The notes beneath the pieces were generated by a model that saw only the letters and a program-made list of their open reading frames with translations, was not told where the DNA came from and ran no database searches. From the IMG/VR virus record IMGVR_UViG_3300030106_002282, positions 1 to 59,683 of that record: DNA of 59,683 bases, one strand, 5' to 3'. Each line of letters begins with the position of its first letter. Position 1 is the stretch's first letter. The stretch is from a virus. A program made the position numbers and the translations under genes. Of this stretch, positions 30,455-39,961 are shown piece after piece.

Positions 30455-33400
30455 GCAGGTAATACTTTTTGTGTGTTTATCATAGGTGCTTGTTTTGTTT
30501 TACCTGTTTTTTCATTTCTAACTCTATCCATCATTTCGTATAATTTTTTTGAACCAGCATCAGAACTGCCATCACCCAACATAGATACTACATCTGCAGG
30601 TACAATAAATTCATCTTGTGATACAGCTATTTTTTCTTTATTACCAATCATGCCTCTAAGGTCATCATCCATACCGCCATTACCCATGCCTTCTATAAGA
30701 CCTTCCGTTTGTGCACCTGGCACAATACTTTCTAAAATTTGTTGTCTTAGTTTCATAAATTCTTCATTGCCATATTTAGCTATATAGGCATTTAAAGCTT
30801 CATTGTTATCAGACTCGCCTAATATAAATTTAGTAACTTCAGTAATTAATGGGTCTATTCCTGTATCTCCACCTTCTTGCATATAACCCATTTCATTTCT
30901 GACACTTTCAGGTAATTTAGGCAGACCTTTATTATCAGCTGGTACAGGTTTCAAATCACCTCCACTAGAATAACTTTCTGGTGCAAAACCATCTAGAGGA
31001 ATAGTACCTAGCATATTAGAATATTGTATAGGTGCTGATTCAAAAATTTGTGGAATAGCTGTTGTTGTATCTCTATAGTCATCATAAGCTTCATTAAAAT
31101 CTGATTCATATTCTGTTCTTAATCTTGCTCCTACAGCTTTACCACCTCTAGGTGGTTCAGGATTATCTTTCACATATTGTGCTCTAAAATCATCTTTACT
31201 TAAAAATTCTGTAGGCGTAGGACTAGTAGGAAGATTATTTGTATTAGACATTATAGATGGCTGAGGTTGATTCATAGCCATTGGTATAGGTGCTTCATTA
31301 AACTGTAAACCTTCAGGAGCTGTGCCTGTATAAGCTTGAAAAGGGTCGATAACAGTTTGTGGTGCTATAGAAGCTTGTCTCCCGCCAAAACCACCTTTAG
31401 AACCTGTATAAGTATCTGTAATCATGGGGGGAACTAAACCTGCTTGCGATAAACTAGATGCTGGTGCACTTATAGTTGATGGATTGAAATACATTGTTTC
31501 TGGCGAAAATCCTGGCATAAAATTAGGATTAACTTGATAAGGTGTTCTATCAGGTGCAAAAATTTGTGGTAGTTCAGTATAATCACCTTCTTCTGGATAA
31601 CTAATATTACCGCCTTCTTGAAACTGTGTTAACCCACCAGCTGCACTATAAAGAATTGGCTCAGGAGTATTTCTAAACATTTCTGCTCTACCTTCTCGTC
31701 TAGCTCTTTCTGCATCTGCTAATTGTTCTTCAAACAATTCTTGTGAATCCATTATAGATGTACTACCCATACCTATACCTGCAGGTATGTATGCTCCTGG
31801 CTTCATTAATCCTGATGCAAGGTTGCCTACACCTTCTTTAAATCCTCCTGAAAAAGCATCTTTACCAGATTGTAATATACTGTCAGGAGGGTTAGCTAAA
31901 TAATCTGCTGAACCAATAACATCTTGAAAACCTGAAGTTCCTGCTTGATTTATAGCAGGTTGTAAAGCATTTGCTGTTTGACTAGACTGTAAAGCAACTT
32001 GGTCTACACCAGCTGGATTTAATAAATTTGTTGGGTCACCTGGATAAGCACCAGTAGCTAAACCTTCAGGTAATGCAACTCCTGCTTTAGTTAAACTTGG
32101 GTCAGCTAATGCTGTTGTTAAAGCATCAGTATTAGCAAGATTTGTAGCAGCATCTGTAGCTGCTTGTGTTGCTTGTGTTGCTTGTGCTGCAGCTCCTGCA
32201 CCTTGTAGTGCTGTTCCTATGCCATATCCTGTTAAACCAGCTAATAAACCTTTTTTTAAATCGCCTGTTACAGCGTATTGTGCTAAACCTGAACCCAAAG
32301 CAGAGGCTCCTAATGCTCCTAAAGCTGTACCACCTAATAGACTACCACCTATTAATGAACCTGCTATAGGTGCTAAAGCTAAAGGTAAAAAAGCTTCTGG
32401 CTGTCCTGTTTCTGGATTTATTGTCAAAGGCACTTGTTGTGCCATGGCATTTACTTCTATAGGATTAACGTGCATCAACATAGAATCGCCATAACGACCT
32501 TTTGAGGCTATATTTTTTACTTGTTTTTGTACTTCATTCATACTTCCACCTTGATTAAAATTGTGTATCTGACCACCACTTGCTAAAGCAATGTTGAATT
32601 TACCACCTTCCCCTGTGCCTTCTTGAGGTCCGTAATAACCCATATAATTTCTTAATTGACTGTAAGGATTCAATCCATAACTTGGGATGCTACTATAATA
32701 ATCAACTAATTTTCCTAAACCTGTTGCTTGTGTTTTAGATGGAAAATCAAAAACATCTCTTACAACATACCCACCATCATCTTGAGGAATTACTGTAGCT
32801 TGTCCTAAAACTGTTTTTAAATTATATCTTGGGTCTTGTATTTTTTTAGCCAAACCAAAAAGACTCATAGGACCACCTACATCAGCATATTGTGCTCCTT
32901 GTGCAGTAGTTTCATAATCTTTATATTCTATGACATTAGGATTTATACCTGTTGCAATTTTTTCAGCTATTCTTTCAGGACTTTGACTATAAGCAATTAC
33001 TTCTTTTAAGGCAGTTTTTTCTGCTGTTGATAAATCTGCTTCGGTTCTATCTTGTTCAGGATTAAAAAATTGTCTTACATTTATAGGTAATAAACTTTCA
33101 GAGTCTTTAGACTTTCTGCTTGTTGACCTATCTTTAGCAGGTGCTATTGTTCCTGTGTCTATAGTAGTTGAGTCATCAATTACTCTGCTATCTTTAGTTC
33201 TAGGCTTACCTTTTTTTACAATATTTTTTCTTTTAAAATAATCTAATATTTTTGGGTGTAATTTATAAGGGTCATTAGGGTCAGACAAAGCTGCTAATCC
33301 AATACCAAAACCAGGCTCTGCATCTATTGTTGCTCTAGGTGATTTTACATCTTTATTAACTTGTTCTTTATTTGGAGTTATATCAAAAGTTGTTTTAGTC

Positions 33401-33555
33401 TTAGGAAGTTTTAAAGTATCTCCTGCTTTAATAAAATCTACATCTTTAATATTATTTAATTTGGCTAATTCTGAAACAGAAGTATCAAACATTTGAGCTA
33501 TTTCGCTCAAAGTATCTCCTTTTCTAATTTTTATTTCTGTAGGCATAAATGGCAT
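30451..33555 (-). CDS. LysM-domain virion protein
   Basis: 1034 aa. Residues 7-50 form a LysM domain (IRKGDTLSEIAQMFDTSVSE, then LAKLNNIK and AGDTLKLP), which binds peptidoglycan. The middle (about 395-480) is Ala/Gly-rich and hydrophobic. Loops of the type GGLTQFQEGGN and YMQEGGDTG recur in the second half. Probably a structural or ejected protein that touches the cell wall during entry. It overlaps the neighbouring genes at both ends. Confidence 0.7.
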   Translation of the reverse strand: MPFMPTEIKIRKGDTLSEIAQMFDTSVSELAKLNNIKDVDFIKAGDTLKLPKTKTTFDITPNKEQVNKDVKSPRATIDAEPGFGIGLAALSDPNDPYKLHPKILDYFKRKNIVKKGKPRTKDSRVIDDSTTIDTGTIAPAKDRSTSRKSKDSESLLPINVRQFFNPEQDRTEADLSTAEKTALKEVIAYSQSPERIAEKIATGINPNVIEYKDYETTAQGAQYADVGGPMSLFGLAKKIQDPRYNLKTVLGQATVIPQDDGGYVVRDVFDFPSKTQATGLGKLVDYYSSIPSYGLNPYSQLRNYMGYYGPQEGTGEGGKFNIALASGGQIHNFNQGGSMNEVQKQVKNIASKGRYGDSMLMHVNPIEVNAMAQQVPLTINPETGQPEAFLPLALAPIAGSLIGGSLLGGTALGALGASALGSGLAQYAVTGDLKKGLLAGLTGYGIGTALQGAGAAAQATQATQAATDAATNLANTDALTTALADPSLTKAGVALPEGLATGAYPGDPTNLLNPAGVDQVALQSSQTANALQPAINQAGTSGFQDVIGSADYLANPPDSILQSGKDAFSGGFKEGVGNLASGLMKPGAYIPAGIGMGSTSIMDSQELFEEQLADAERARREGRAEMFRNTPEPILYSAAGGLTQFQEGGNISYPEEGDYTELPQIFAPDRTPYQVNPNFMPGFSPETMYFNPSTISAPASSLSQAGLVPPMITDTYTGSKGGFGGRQASIAPQTVIDPFQAYTGTAPEGLQFNEAPIPMAMNQPQPSIMSNTNNLPTSPTPTEFLSKDDFRAQYVKDNPEPPRGGKAVGARLRTEYESDFNEAYDDYRDTTTAIPQIFESAPIQYSNMLGTIPLDGFAPESYSSGGDLKPVPADNKGLPKLPESVRNEMGYMQEGGDTGIDPLITEVTKFILGESDNNEALNAYIAKYGNEEFMKLRQQILESIVPGAQTEGLIEGMGNGGMDDDLRGMIGNKEKIAVSQDEFIVPADVVSMLGDGSSDAGSKKLYEMMDRVRNEKTGKTKQAPMINTQKVLPA

Positions 33556-33893
33556 TATCTTTCCTCTTTAGTTTCGCAGCCAAATACATTAAAACTCATA
33601 TCAACTGCACTGGTATAAACTTTTAATACATCTGTTTGATTTAATGTAATCCCTAACACTATGGCAAATGAATCGTTAGCTGCTACTGATTTGTCATAAA
33701 AAATAAATTGTTTATCATCTGCACCTGCACCACCTACATGAACACTTAGTCTAAATGTTATTGCAGAACCTGTTCTATTGGCTGCAACTATTGAACTGAC
33801 TGTAGTTTGAGTCATATCTGGCACAGTATATAAAACTGTTGTGGTAGTAGCTGCTGGGTCTAATTGACCTAATACTTTTAAATCATCAGCCAT
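33555..33893 (-). CDS. Small beta-rich structural protein
   Basis: 112 aa, predicted beta-rich (VSSIVAANRTGSAITFRLSV in the centre). Proteins of this shape accompany stabilisation or fibre genes in marine podoviruses and are thought to be virion components. No specific family is assigned. It overlaps the next upstream gene by 8 bases. Confidence 0.6.
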   Translation of the reverse strand: MADDLKVLGQLDPAATTTTVLYTVPDMTQTTVSSIVAANRTGSAITFRLSVHVGGAGADDKQFIFYDKSVAANDSFAIVLGITLNQTDVLKVYTSAVDMSFNVFGCETKEER

Positions 33894-34089
33894 GTTTCAT
33901 ACCCATTAATAAAAACTGGTGTTTTTTAGATGCTTTACTAGTCACTGGTGACTGCATTTTTTGTACAGTTATTATTTTATTATTTAAATCAGCAATTGCC
34001 TGTTCTAAAACTCTTCTAGTAATTGCCTCATTATCTGTGTCGTATTCTCTAGTTGGTAAAGGTAGAGCTATAGTTTTTATATCAGCCAT
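33886..34089 (-). CDS. Small hypothetical virion-region protein
   Basis: 67 aa, helical in the middle (NEAITRRVLEQAIADLNNKI), possibly a coiled coil. It starts at the stop of the stabilisation protein gene (1-base overlap). A partial copy of the dispersed motif lies inside. Confidence 0.6.
   Translation of the reverse strand: MADIKTIALPLPTREYDTDNEAITRRVLEQAIADLNNKIITVQKMQSPVTSKASKKHQFLLMGMKHG
33942..33962 (+). repeat. Dispersed palindromic motif, imperfect tail
   Basis: TCACTGGTGACTGCATTTTTT: perfect palindromic core, diverged centre of the tail, T-run kept. Confidence 0.55.
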
Positions 34090-35954
34090 TAGCGTTTTCC
34101 ATCAGGTCTTATTTCTAATCTTAAATCTCCAAGTCGCCAACCAAAGTCGTTTGAACTATTTGATATTCTCAATGCTGCTTGCCTACTTCTAGTTCTTGTA
34201 TTTGCAAAAGTAGAACTTGGAGTTACATCAACAGTTTGTAAAGTTCCTAAACTTTCTAAAGGATAGTTTCTGCCTTTTATTGTAAAAGTAACTGTATCCG
34301 CAGTTGATTGTTGGTCTCTAAATTCTATATCTGGTATTAATTTTGAAATAAAAGTAAATTTTTCGCCATCTGGTGTAAGGTCAAAATCACTAGATTCTAT
34401 GAAAGCAGAAAAATTATTACCATCATTACCATGTCCACTTTCGTGATTATATAAATAATTTAAATTAGTAGTATCATTTTTACTAGCTGCTAAAGGTAAA
34501 TTTAATGTTGGTGCATCATGCCAAGCAGTTCTAACAAAATCATCTGCAGTTGTACCTATAGACCAAACACCTTCTAAATAGTTATATAAAACATATCGGT
34601 CTATTTCTGTACTAGAACTAGAAGGATAAAACCATATAATTTCATTTACATTTTCATTTGAACCTGCAAAAATTTTATACGCTTGGGTTAAGTTTATATC
34701 CGATAAAACATAATCTAACACTGTACAAGGCAATCTTTCTGCAGTTCCAGAGTAAACATAAAAACCATTTCGGTCCATAAAAAATACTCTGTTGTTGGCA
34801 TTAACCATAGCATTAGGTGATATTATAGATGGACCTGTTGCAACTTCAGTGAAAGAAAAAACAAAAGGTTCACCAACAAAACGCATTGAAACAATACCTG
34901 CATCTGTCCAAATAATTATTTCTTGTCTTGTTCTGAGAGCACCAATAATTGTTGAGCCTAAAGATAATTGAACTCCACCCGCTTGATTTGTTGCTGTAGG
35001 TGTCCAGTCAGCTGCGTTTTCAGTATCAGAAAATCTTACTAATAAGGGGTCAATTGTGCTTGAACCTATTGGGTTACAACCAAAAGCTATAACGTGCTTA
35101 TCTATATCTGACATCATTATTTGTAATACAGCTGTTGGCACATTACTAGCACCACTCAAACTTGTTACATTAACTGCTCTATTACTTGTACCAGAAGATT
35201 CATCCCAATAGTAAACTCCACCAGCTCTTACTGCAGCTATTGTGTCATCACCAAAATTATCTATTGACCACAAACGCAATTGATTTATAGATGATAAATC
35301 AGATGATGAGCCAAAAGTACCAGCACCCCAAGTATCTATACCCCAACCTGTGCTAGGCACATATACATCTAAACCTGTATTAATTTGATAAGACCCATCT
35401 ACTCCAGAACCACCATTACCACTATCACTAGAATTAGCTGTAACTTCGCTACCTGAAGTATCTTTAGCTGTAAAAGTATAGGTATTTGTACCTGTTACAG
35501 TATCTATTTGATATTCTTGATTTAAAACAGCTGCAGTTATAAGTCCACCTAAAGAAACTGCACCAGATAAAGTTACAAAGTCTCCATTGACTGCACCATG
35601 ATTTGAGTCAGTTGCTGTTATTGTGCTTGAGCCATTAGTTGCAGCAAAAGTTATACTATTCGTACTAGTTTTTCTTATAGGGGTAACATCATGCATAACA
35701 TTACCTTCTTTAACATAAAGTTTTTGATGTGTGCCTAAAATTGTGTAATTAGAACCACTTGATGCTTTATAATTGTATAGCTTTCTACAAGTGCCTATAA
35801 AACTATTTATTGTATTTTTAACCCAACCGCCTATACGTTCAGGTCTGCCTTTTCTAAATCTAACTTTATCAGCATCAAACCAGCCACCTTCATTACTATA
35901 ATTAGTACCTTCTTTATTTATACCTGGTTTGAAAACATATTTAGCTAATGGCAT
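34089..35954 (-). CDS. Packaged DNA stabilisation protein, P22 gp10-like
   Basis: 621 aa. The N-terminus FKPGINKEGTNYSNEGGWFD, followed by ADKVRFRKGRPERIGGW, is the hallmark of tail stabilisation (P22 gp10-type) proteins in podoviruses. The rest is beta-rich with many Thr, Ser and Asn. In P22, gp10 sits below the gp4 adaptor and closes the head-tail channel. A gp4-like adaptor is encoded at 48591-49286. It follows the lysis gene by 3 bases. Confidence 0.75.
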   Translation of the reverse strand: MPLAKYVFKPGINKEGTNYSNEGGWFDADKVRFRKGRPERIGGWVKNTINSFIGTCRKLYNYKASSGSNYTILGTHQKLYVKEGNVMHDVTPIRKTSTNSITFAATNGSSTITATDSNHGAVNGDFVTLSGAVSLGGLITAAVLNQEYQIDTVTGTNTYTFTAKDTSGSEVTANSSDSGNGGSGVDGSYQINTGLDVYVPSTGWGIDTWGAGTFGSSSDLSSINQLRLWSIDNFGDDTIAAVRAGGVYYWDESSGTSNRAVNVTSLSGASNVPTAVLQIMMSDIDKHVIAFGCNPIGSSTIDPLLVRFSDTENAADWTPTATNQAGGVQLSLGSTIIGALRTRQEIIIWTDAGIVSMRFVGEPFVFSFTEVATGPSIISPNAMVNANNRVFFMDRNGFYVYSGTAERLPCTVLDYVLSDINLTQAYKIFAGSNENVNEIIWFYPSSSSTEIDRYVLYNYLEGVWSIGTTADDFVRTAWHDAPTLNLPLAASKNDTTNLNYLYNHESGHGNDGNNFSAFIESSDFDLTPDGEKFTFISKLIPDIEFRDQQSTADTVTFTIKGRNYPLESLGTLQTVDVTPSSTFANTRTRSRQAALRISNSSNDFGWRLGDLRLEIRPDGKR

Positions 35955-35957
35955 AGA

Positions 35958-36401
35958 CTAAACCTCATGCCAATCTTGACCTTGAAATAACATAGCTTCT
36001 GCTTCTCTTCTTCTAATAAGACCATCTAAAACTTCACCGCCTGCTTTGTTCCATCTTTTTATTTCAAAAGGTACTTTTTCAAATTCTGCTTTATTCAAAC
36101 ATTTCAACATAGTAGATGAAGATAAATTAGAAGGACCTAAGTTATAAGTCCAAGCTACTAAAGCATCAAACTGACATTGAGATAAAGGCACTTCTACTAG
36201 TTTTTCTACATACTCTTCATATTCTACTAACTCTTCATTAAGCCATTCTTCAGCTTGTTCTTGTGTGCAAGTATCACCTTCTTTTACATTTTTAATTTTG
36301 CCGTAAGCTATTGTCCACCTTTCTGCAGGACATAAGTATGCTTCTAATTTACAACCTTCAAATTTTTTTATAAGAGATTTGCCTTCTTCAGATATTTTCA
36401 T
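35958..36401 (-). CDS. Endolysin, GH24 lysozyme
   Basis: 147 aa from the ATG at 36401, chosen for the Shine-Dalgarno GGGGAG. KKFEGCKLEAYLCPAERWT gives the E-8aa-C-5aa-T catalytic spacing (E15, C24, T30) of P22/P21-type lysozymes; RWTIAYG replaces the usual TIGYG. It cleaves the glycan strands of peptidoglycan. No signal-arrest-release segment is visible from this start, so export needs a holin. It lies directly downstream of the spanin pair. Confidence 0.9.
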   Translation of the reverse strand: MKISEEGKSLIKKFEGCKLEAYLCPAERWTIAYGKIKNVKEGDTCTQEQAEEWLNEELVEYEEYVEKLVEVPLSQCQFDALVAWTYNLGPSNLSSSTMLKCLNKAEFEKVPFEIKRWNKAGGEVLDGLIRRREAEAMLFQGQDWHEV

Positions 36402-36402
36402 A

Positions 36403-36774
36403 TTACTCCCCTTTATTACTTGTAGTAACTTTTCTATAGTAGACCACAACTTCTTTAAGTTCATTTATATACCTCTTTAACTCTTGTGTATTGTAAGCCA
36501 TTAACTCATAGTCAGGTACAGACATAGCTAAAAACACTACTTTGCCTTGCTCTTTTTCTATAGTAGCTAAAAACTCTTCAAGGTTTTTAGTTGAAACTAC
36601 ATACCAATAAGGTTCTTTTAAATCTATTTCTCTAGGTAATATTGGTTGAACAATAGTTCTTTCTAATGGCTTGCTTATAACTTCTACTTGTTTAGTCGGT
36701 ATTAGACTGCAACTGTAGACCATCATCAAGCAAGTCAATATTACGACTGATTTCTTCAATGTTCTCAAATACAT
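36403..36774 (-). CDS. Outer-membrane lipoprotein, o-spanin-like
   Basis: 123 aa. A signal peptide (KKSVVILTCLMMVYSC) ends in a lipobox with Cys at residue 22, followed by a Pro/Val-rich stretch. The gene overlaps the i-spanin-like gene by 83 bases, the classic layout of Rz/Rz1 pairs. It is longer than most Rz1 proteins and its C-terminal half is helical and charged, so an added function is possible. Together the pair would fuse inner and outer membranes at lysis. Confidence 0.65.
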   Translation of the reverse strand: MYLRTLKKSVVILTCLMMVYSCSLIPTKQVEVISKPLERTIVQPILPREIDLKEPYWYVVSTKNLEEFLATIEKEQGKVVFLAMSVPDYELMAYNTQELKRYINELKEVVVYYRKVTTSNKGE

Positions 36775-37087
36775 TTTTAGTTCCTTTATTTACTCTAGGT
36801 TCAATTAAACCTGGTTTAGCAAAAGCAAGTTTGCTTAAATCATGCCTTTTAAATACGTCTAAATAGCGTTGCATTTCTGCTTCATACTGTTGAGTTTTAG
36901 ATTGTAATTCTAATAACCCTTCAGTTTGCAATTTAAAATCATTTTGCAAGCTTTCTATAGCTGCTTTTTGTTCTTTATCTCGCAGTTCAAAAGCTTGATT
37001 TATTTCAGCTAATCTAGAATTTTGCCAATACAAAAAACTACAAGCTAGTAACAATATCCCAACTACGCCTAATAATATTTTACTCAT
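36692..37087 (-). CDS. Inner-membrane spanin, Rz-like
   Basis: 131 aa. One N-terminal membrane segment (ILLGVVGILLLACSFLYW, residues 4-21) and then a long periplasmic coiled coil (about 25-85). The part FKRHDLSKLAFAKPGLIE followed by an ENIEEISR helix is typical of the i-spanins of marine and T4-like phages. It overlaps both the o-spanin gene and, by 8 bases, the end of the cyclase gene upstream, so the curli/cyclase module is transcriptionally joined to lysis. Confidence 0.75.
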   Translation of the reverse strand: MSKILLGVVGILLLACSFLYWQNSRLAEINQAFELRDKEQKAAIESLQNDFKLQTEGLLELQSKTQQYEAEMQRYLDVFKRHDLSKLAFAKPGLIEPRVNKGTKNVFENIEEISRNIDLLDDGLQLQSNTD

Positions 37088-38846
37088 ATGTATAAATTTT
37101 TAATGGACTAATTTTACCTTTGACTAGTATAGGCTCTAAAGATTTTAAATGATAACCACATAAACTTTCTGTTGATTCACTAATTAGTAAATCTACTTTT
37201 CTTTCTTTAGTAGCACTTTCTAATCGTGCTGCAACATTTACTGCATCTCCTATAGCTGTGTAATCAAATCTAGTAGCAGAACCCATATTTCCTATTGCTG
37301 CAGGACCAGTATTGATTCCTATACCTATAGCTATTTCTGGTAATCTTTCTTCTTGTAATTCAACAGCTAAATCATTTATATTTTTAATTATTTCTAAAGC
37401 ACAATCTACTGCTGCTTTTGCGTGGTCTTGCAAATCTAAAGGTGCATTAAATATTGCCATCATTGCATCGCCTATATATTTATCTACCATACCGCCATAA
37501 TTTTGTACTGCTATTTGTTGAGCAGTAAGAACTTTATTCATAATATAAGTAACATCTTCAGGTTTTAATTTTTCTGACATAGCAGTAAAACCTCTAACAT
37601 CAGTAAATAAAAAAGTAGCTGTTTTAGTTTCGCCACCTAATTTTAATAACTCAGGATTGTCTTGTAAGCGTTTTACCTGTTTAGGGTCTAAATAATGTTC
37701 AAATTGTTTTTTTATCTGTAAACGTAATTTAAATTGTTCTCTAAATCTTAAATAAAATGCAATAGTTGCTACTACAAACTGTGATATTAAAGTCCATGTG
37801 ACATCAAGTAATATACCTTTTTGTATTAAATAATATCCAATACCTGCTGTTAGAAAAAATAATACACTAGTGAATAATATTCCAGCAGTTATTCCAAAAT
37901 AAAATAAAGCAAACCAAATAGCAGTTATTGATGTTATTAATATTAATATTTCTGCAATCCAACTCCAATCAGGTATATAAGGACTGTCTTGTATTAACAA
38001 AGATTCTGATAACGCTGCTTGTATTTTATGTGGTTCTAATAAACCTATTGGAGTAGCTACTTGTGGCATTACACCATTTGCCGTAACTCCAACAAAAACA
38101 AATTTACCAAATACTTCCATATTGTCTAAATCTGTTTCTGGAGTATTTACCCAACTAATCCATTTTCTACCTAACGTATCTGTTTTTACTGGCGGTATAC
38201 CTTGTACTGTTATTTCTTCTATACCTGCTGTAGATGTTTTTATTATGTAAGTTTTACTATTAGTTAAAGTTTTTAAAACTTCTGTGCCAAAAGCACTTAC
38301 AAAACCATCAGGTGTTTCTAACAATAAAGGTATTCTTCTAACTAGATTATCTATGTCTACAGGTGCTGTTGCTATGCCTTGTGTTGCAGATTTTTTTAAG
38401 ACTTCAATATTTTCTACAACACCTTGAGTTTTTATTCCATTAGGTTTGCCTTCTCCTAAATAAACTGTACCTGAAGTTTTTGGATAATTACCACTAACAT
38501 TTTCAAACATAGCTAAAATAGAGGGAGACAAAGCTAAAGCTGATGCAAATGTTTCATCACCTTTAAATCTGTCTTTTTCACTAAATGCAATAACCCAACC
38601 AACACCTAATGCACCTTTATTTAATAACTCAACATGAATATCTGCATAATCTTGTCGGGGAAAAGGAAAACCGCCTCTATCAGTAACATTTTTTTCGGTA
38701 ATATTTAAAATAACAAAATTACCTGAAGGTTCTTGTTTTTTTATTAAAGCATCAAAAGTTTTTAATTTTAGAATTTCTATAAAACTAACATTAAAAACAA
38801 ATGGCAAAAGTAAAATTAATATTAATGGTAAAATTATTTTTTTCAT
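37080..38846 (-). CDS. CHASE2-domain class III adenylate cyclase
   Basis: 588 aa membrane signalling enzyme. An N-terminal membrane segment (about residues 3-22) is followed by a periplasmic CHASE2 sensor domain (about 25-290, with FPFPRQDYADIHVELL and ISWVNTPETD), then three membrane segments (about 296-366) and a cytoplasmic cyclase domain (about 405-585). Catalytic features are complete: FTDVRGF (D for metal, near 416), DKYIGDAMMAIF (K for adenine, second metal D, near 455), FDYTAIGDAVNVAARLE (D for adenine, N and R for transition state, near 532). Lys/Asp at the base-selecting positions predicts ATP to cAMP. It lies directly downstream of the FecR gene. Confidence 0.9.
   Translation of the reverse strand: MKKIILPLILILLLPFVFNVSFIEILKLKTFDALIKKQEPSGNFVILNITEKNVTDRGGFPFPRQDYADIHVELLNKGALGVGWVIAFSEKDRFKGDETFASALALSPSILAMFENVSGNYPKTSGTVYLGEGKPNGIKTQGVVENIEVLKKSATQGIATAPVDIDNLVRRIPLLLETPDGFVSAFGTEVLKTLTNSKTYIIKTSTAGIEEITVQGIPPVKTDTLGRKWISWVNTPETDLDNMEVFGKFVFVGVTANGVMPQVATPIGLLEPHKIQAALSESLLIQDSPYIPDWSWIAEILILITSITAIWFALFYFGITAGILFTSVLFFLTAGIGYYLIQKGILLDVTWTLISQFVVATIAFYLRFREQFKLRLQIKKQFEHYLDPKQVKRLQDNPELLKLGGETKTATFLFTDVRGFTAMSEKLKPEDVTYIMNKVLTAQQIAVQNYGGMVDKYIGDAMMAIFNAPLDLQDHAKAAVDCALEIIKNINDLAVELQEERLPEIAIGIGINTGPAAIGNMGSATRFDYTAIGDAVNVAARLESATKERKVDLLISESTESLCGYHLKSLEPILVKGKISPLKIYTYE
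37863..37884 (+). repeat. Dispersed palindromic motif
   Basis: ACACTAGTGAATAATATT inside the membrane segment region of the cyclase gene; the first core base is changed (A for T). Confidence 0.65.
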
Positions 38847-38848
38847 TT

Positions 38849-39961
38849 TTATTGCTGACTCAATGTGATAGTAGAGTCACCACCTCCATTAACTTTAATT
38901 ACTTTACTTACTCCATCTTGTACTAAAATAATTGTATAAGCATTGCTACCATCCACATCTAGTCTTACATTTTGGTTTACATTTCTTCTAAAACTAATAA
39001 TTTGACCTGTAACTAAAGTTGTAATTTGTGTGTCTTTATCTTGTCCTAAGTCTGTACCAACTATATTTATACCTGTAGCTTGGCTGAGTTTATCTTCTTC
39101 TTCTTCTATTGCTAGTGCATCTACAATATCTAACAAATCTTCAAGGAAATTAACATCCAAAAAATTTATATCTAATTCAGTAAACTCTAATTCTTCTTTA
39201 CTATCTAAAAAATCTTCATCTAAATAATCAATATCAAGGTCATTAAAATCTAAGACTGTATCTTTTTTTGTTTGTACTTCTTCAACAAGTTGTTTGTTTT
39301 GTTTAGGAGGAGAAACAATCAACATATTATCAATTGTGTCTAATGTTAAATCTAAAGTTATTGGTTTTGTTGGTGCAGATTCAAATACAGACACAGTAGT
39401 AGCTTGAAAAGGTTTATTTAATAAAACGCTGCCTGTAGCTGTAACTACCTCTATTTCGCCACTAGATAAACCTAATCTATCAGGCAATAATATTATTAAA
39501 CTTCTACCTAATTCATCAACTGTTGCAGTAAAGTCAGTACCCCTTATTGCTATATTAGCTGTTGGTGTCGATAACTTAATATTTTTTTTATCTATTTTGT
39601 TAAAGCCACCTGTAATAAATCTAGCTGTGCCCAAAGTAAATTTAAGAGCCATTTTTGATTTACTTGGGTCAGAATCAAATACATATTCATTTATAACTAA
39701 TTCTGAATATTCTGTAAGTTTAACCTGCGAATCGTCTAAAAACTTTATGGCTAACCTGCCATTTTTAGTTATAGCTTCATCGTTTTGTTGTATAGCAAAC
39801 TTTAGTTGAGCATCGTAAGACTTATCTCTAACTATTTGTGCATTGCCATTTAATTCTGATATATCGCCTATACTACTGACATCCAGTGGCTGTGCCTTGG
39901 TCGTTTTGATTGATACAGAAAGTACCATTAGAACCAGCAGAAGTGATTTTAAGCCAATCAT
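38849..39961 (-). CDS. Secreted FecR-domain protein
   Basis: 370 aa. A signal peptide (residues 1-24, cleavage after TKA) is followed by a FecR domain (about 30-190) with GNAQIVRDKSYD, FLDDSQVKLTEYSELVINEY, FTLGTARFITGG and STPTANIAIRGTDFTATV, the usual core. A very acidic segment of about 80 residues follows, with repeated DIDYLDEDFLD and DINFLDVNFLED phrases, and then a small beta-rich end. In bacteria, secreted FecR proteins are often encoded next to CHASE2 cyclases and are thought to act in the periplasm. It starts inside the end of the curlin gene (89-base overlap). Confidence 0.85.
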   Translation of the reverse strand: MIGLKSLLLVLMVLSVSIKTTKAQPLDVSSIGDISELNGNAQIVRDKSYDAQLKFAIQQNDEAITKNGRLAIKFLDDSQVKLTEYSELVINEYVFDSDPSKSKMALKFTLGTARFITGGFNKIDKKNIKLSTPTANIAIRGTDFTATVDELGRSLIILLPDRLGLSSGEIEVVTATGSVLLNKPFQATTVSVFESAPTKPITLDLTLDTIDNMLIVSPPKQNKQLVEEVQTKKDTVLDFNDLDIDYLDEDFLDSKEELEFTELDINFLDVNFLEDLLDIVDALAIEEEEDKLSQATGINIVGTDLGQDKDTQITTLVTGQIISFRRNVNQNVRLDVDGSNAYTIILVQDGVSKVIKVNGGGDSTITLSQQ

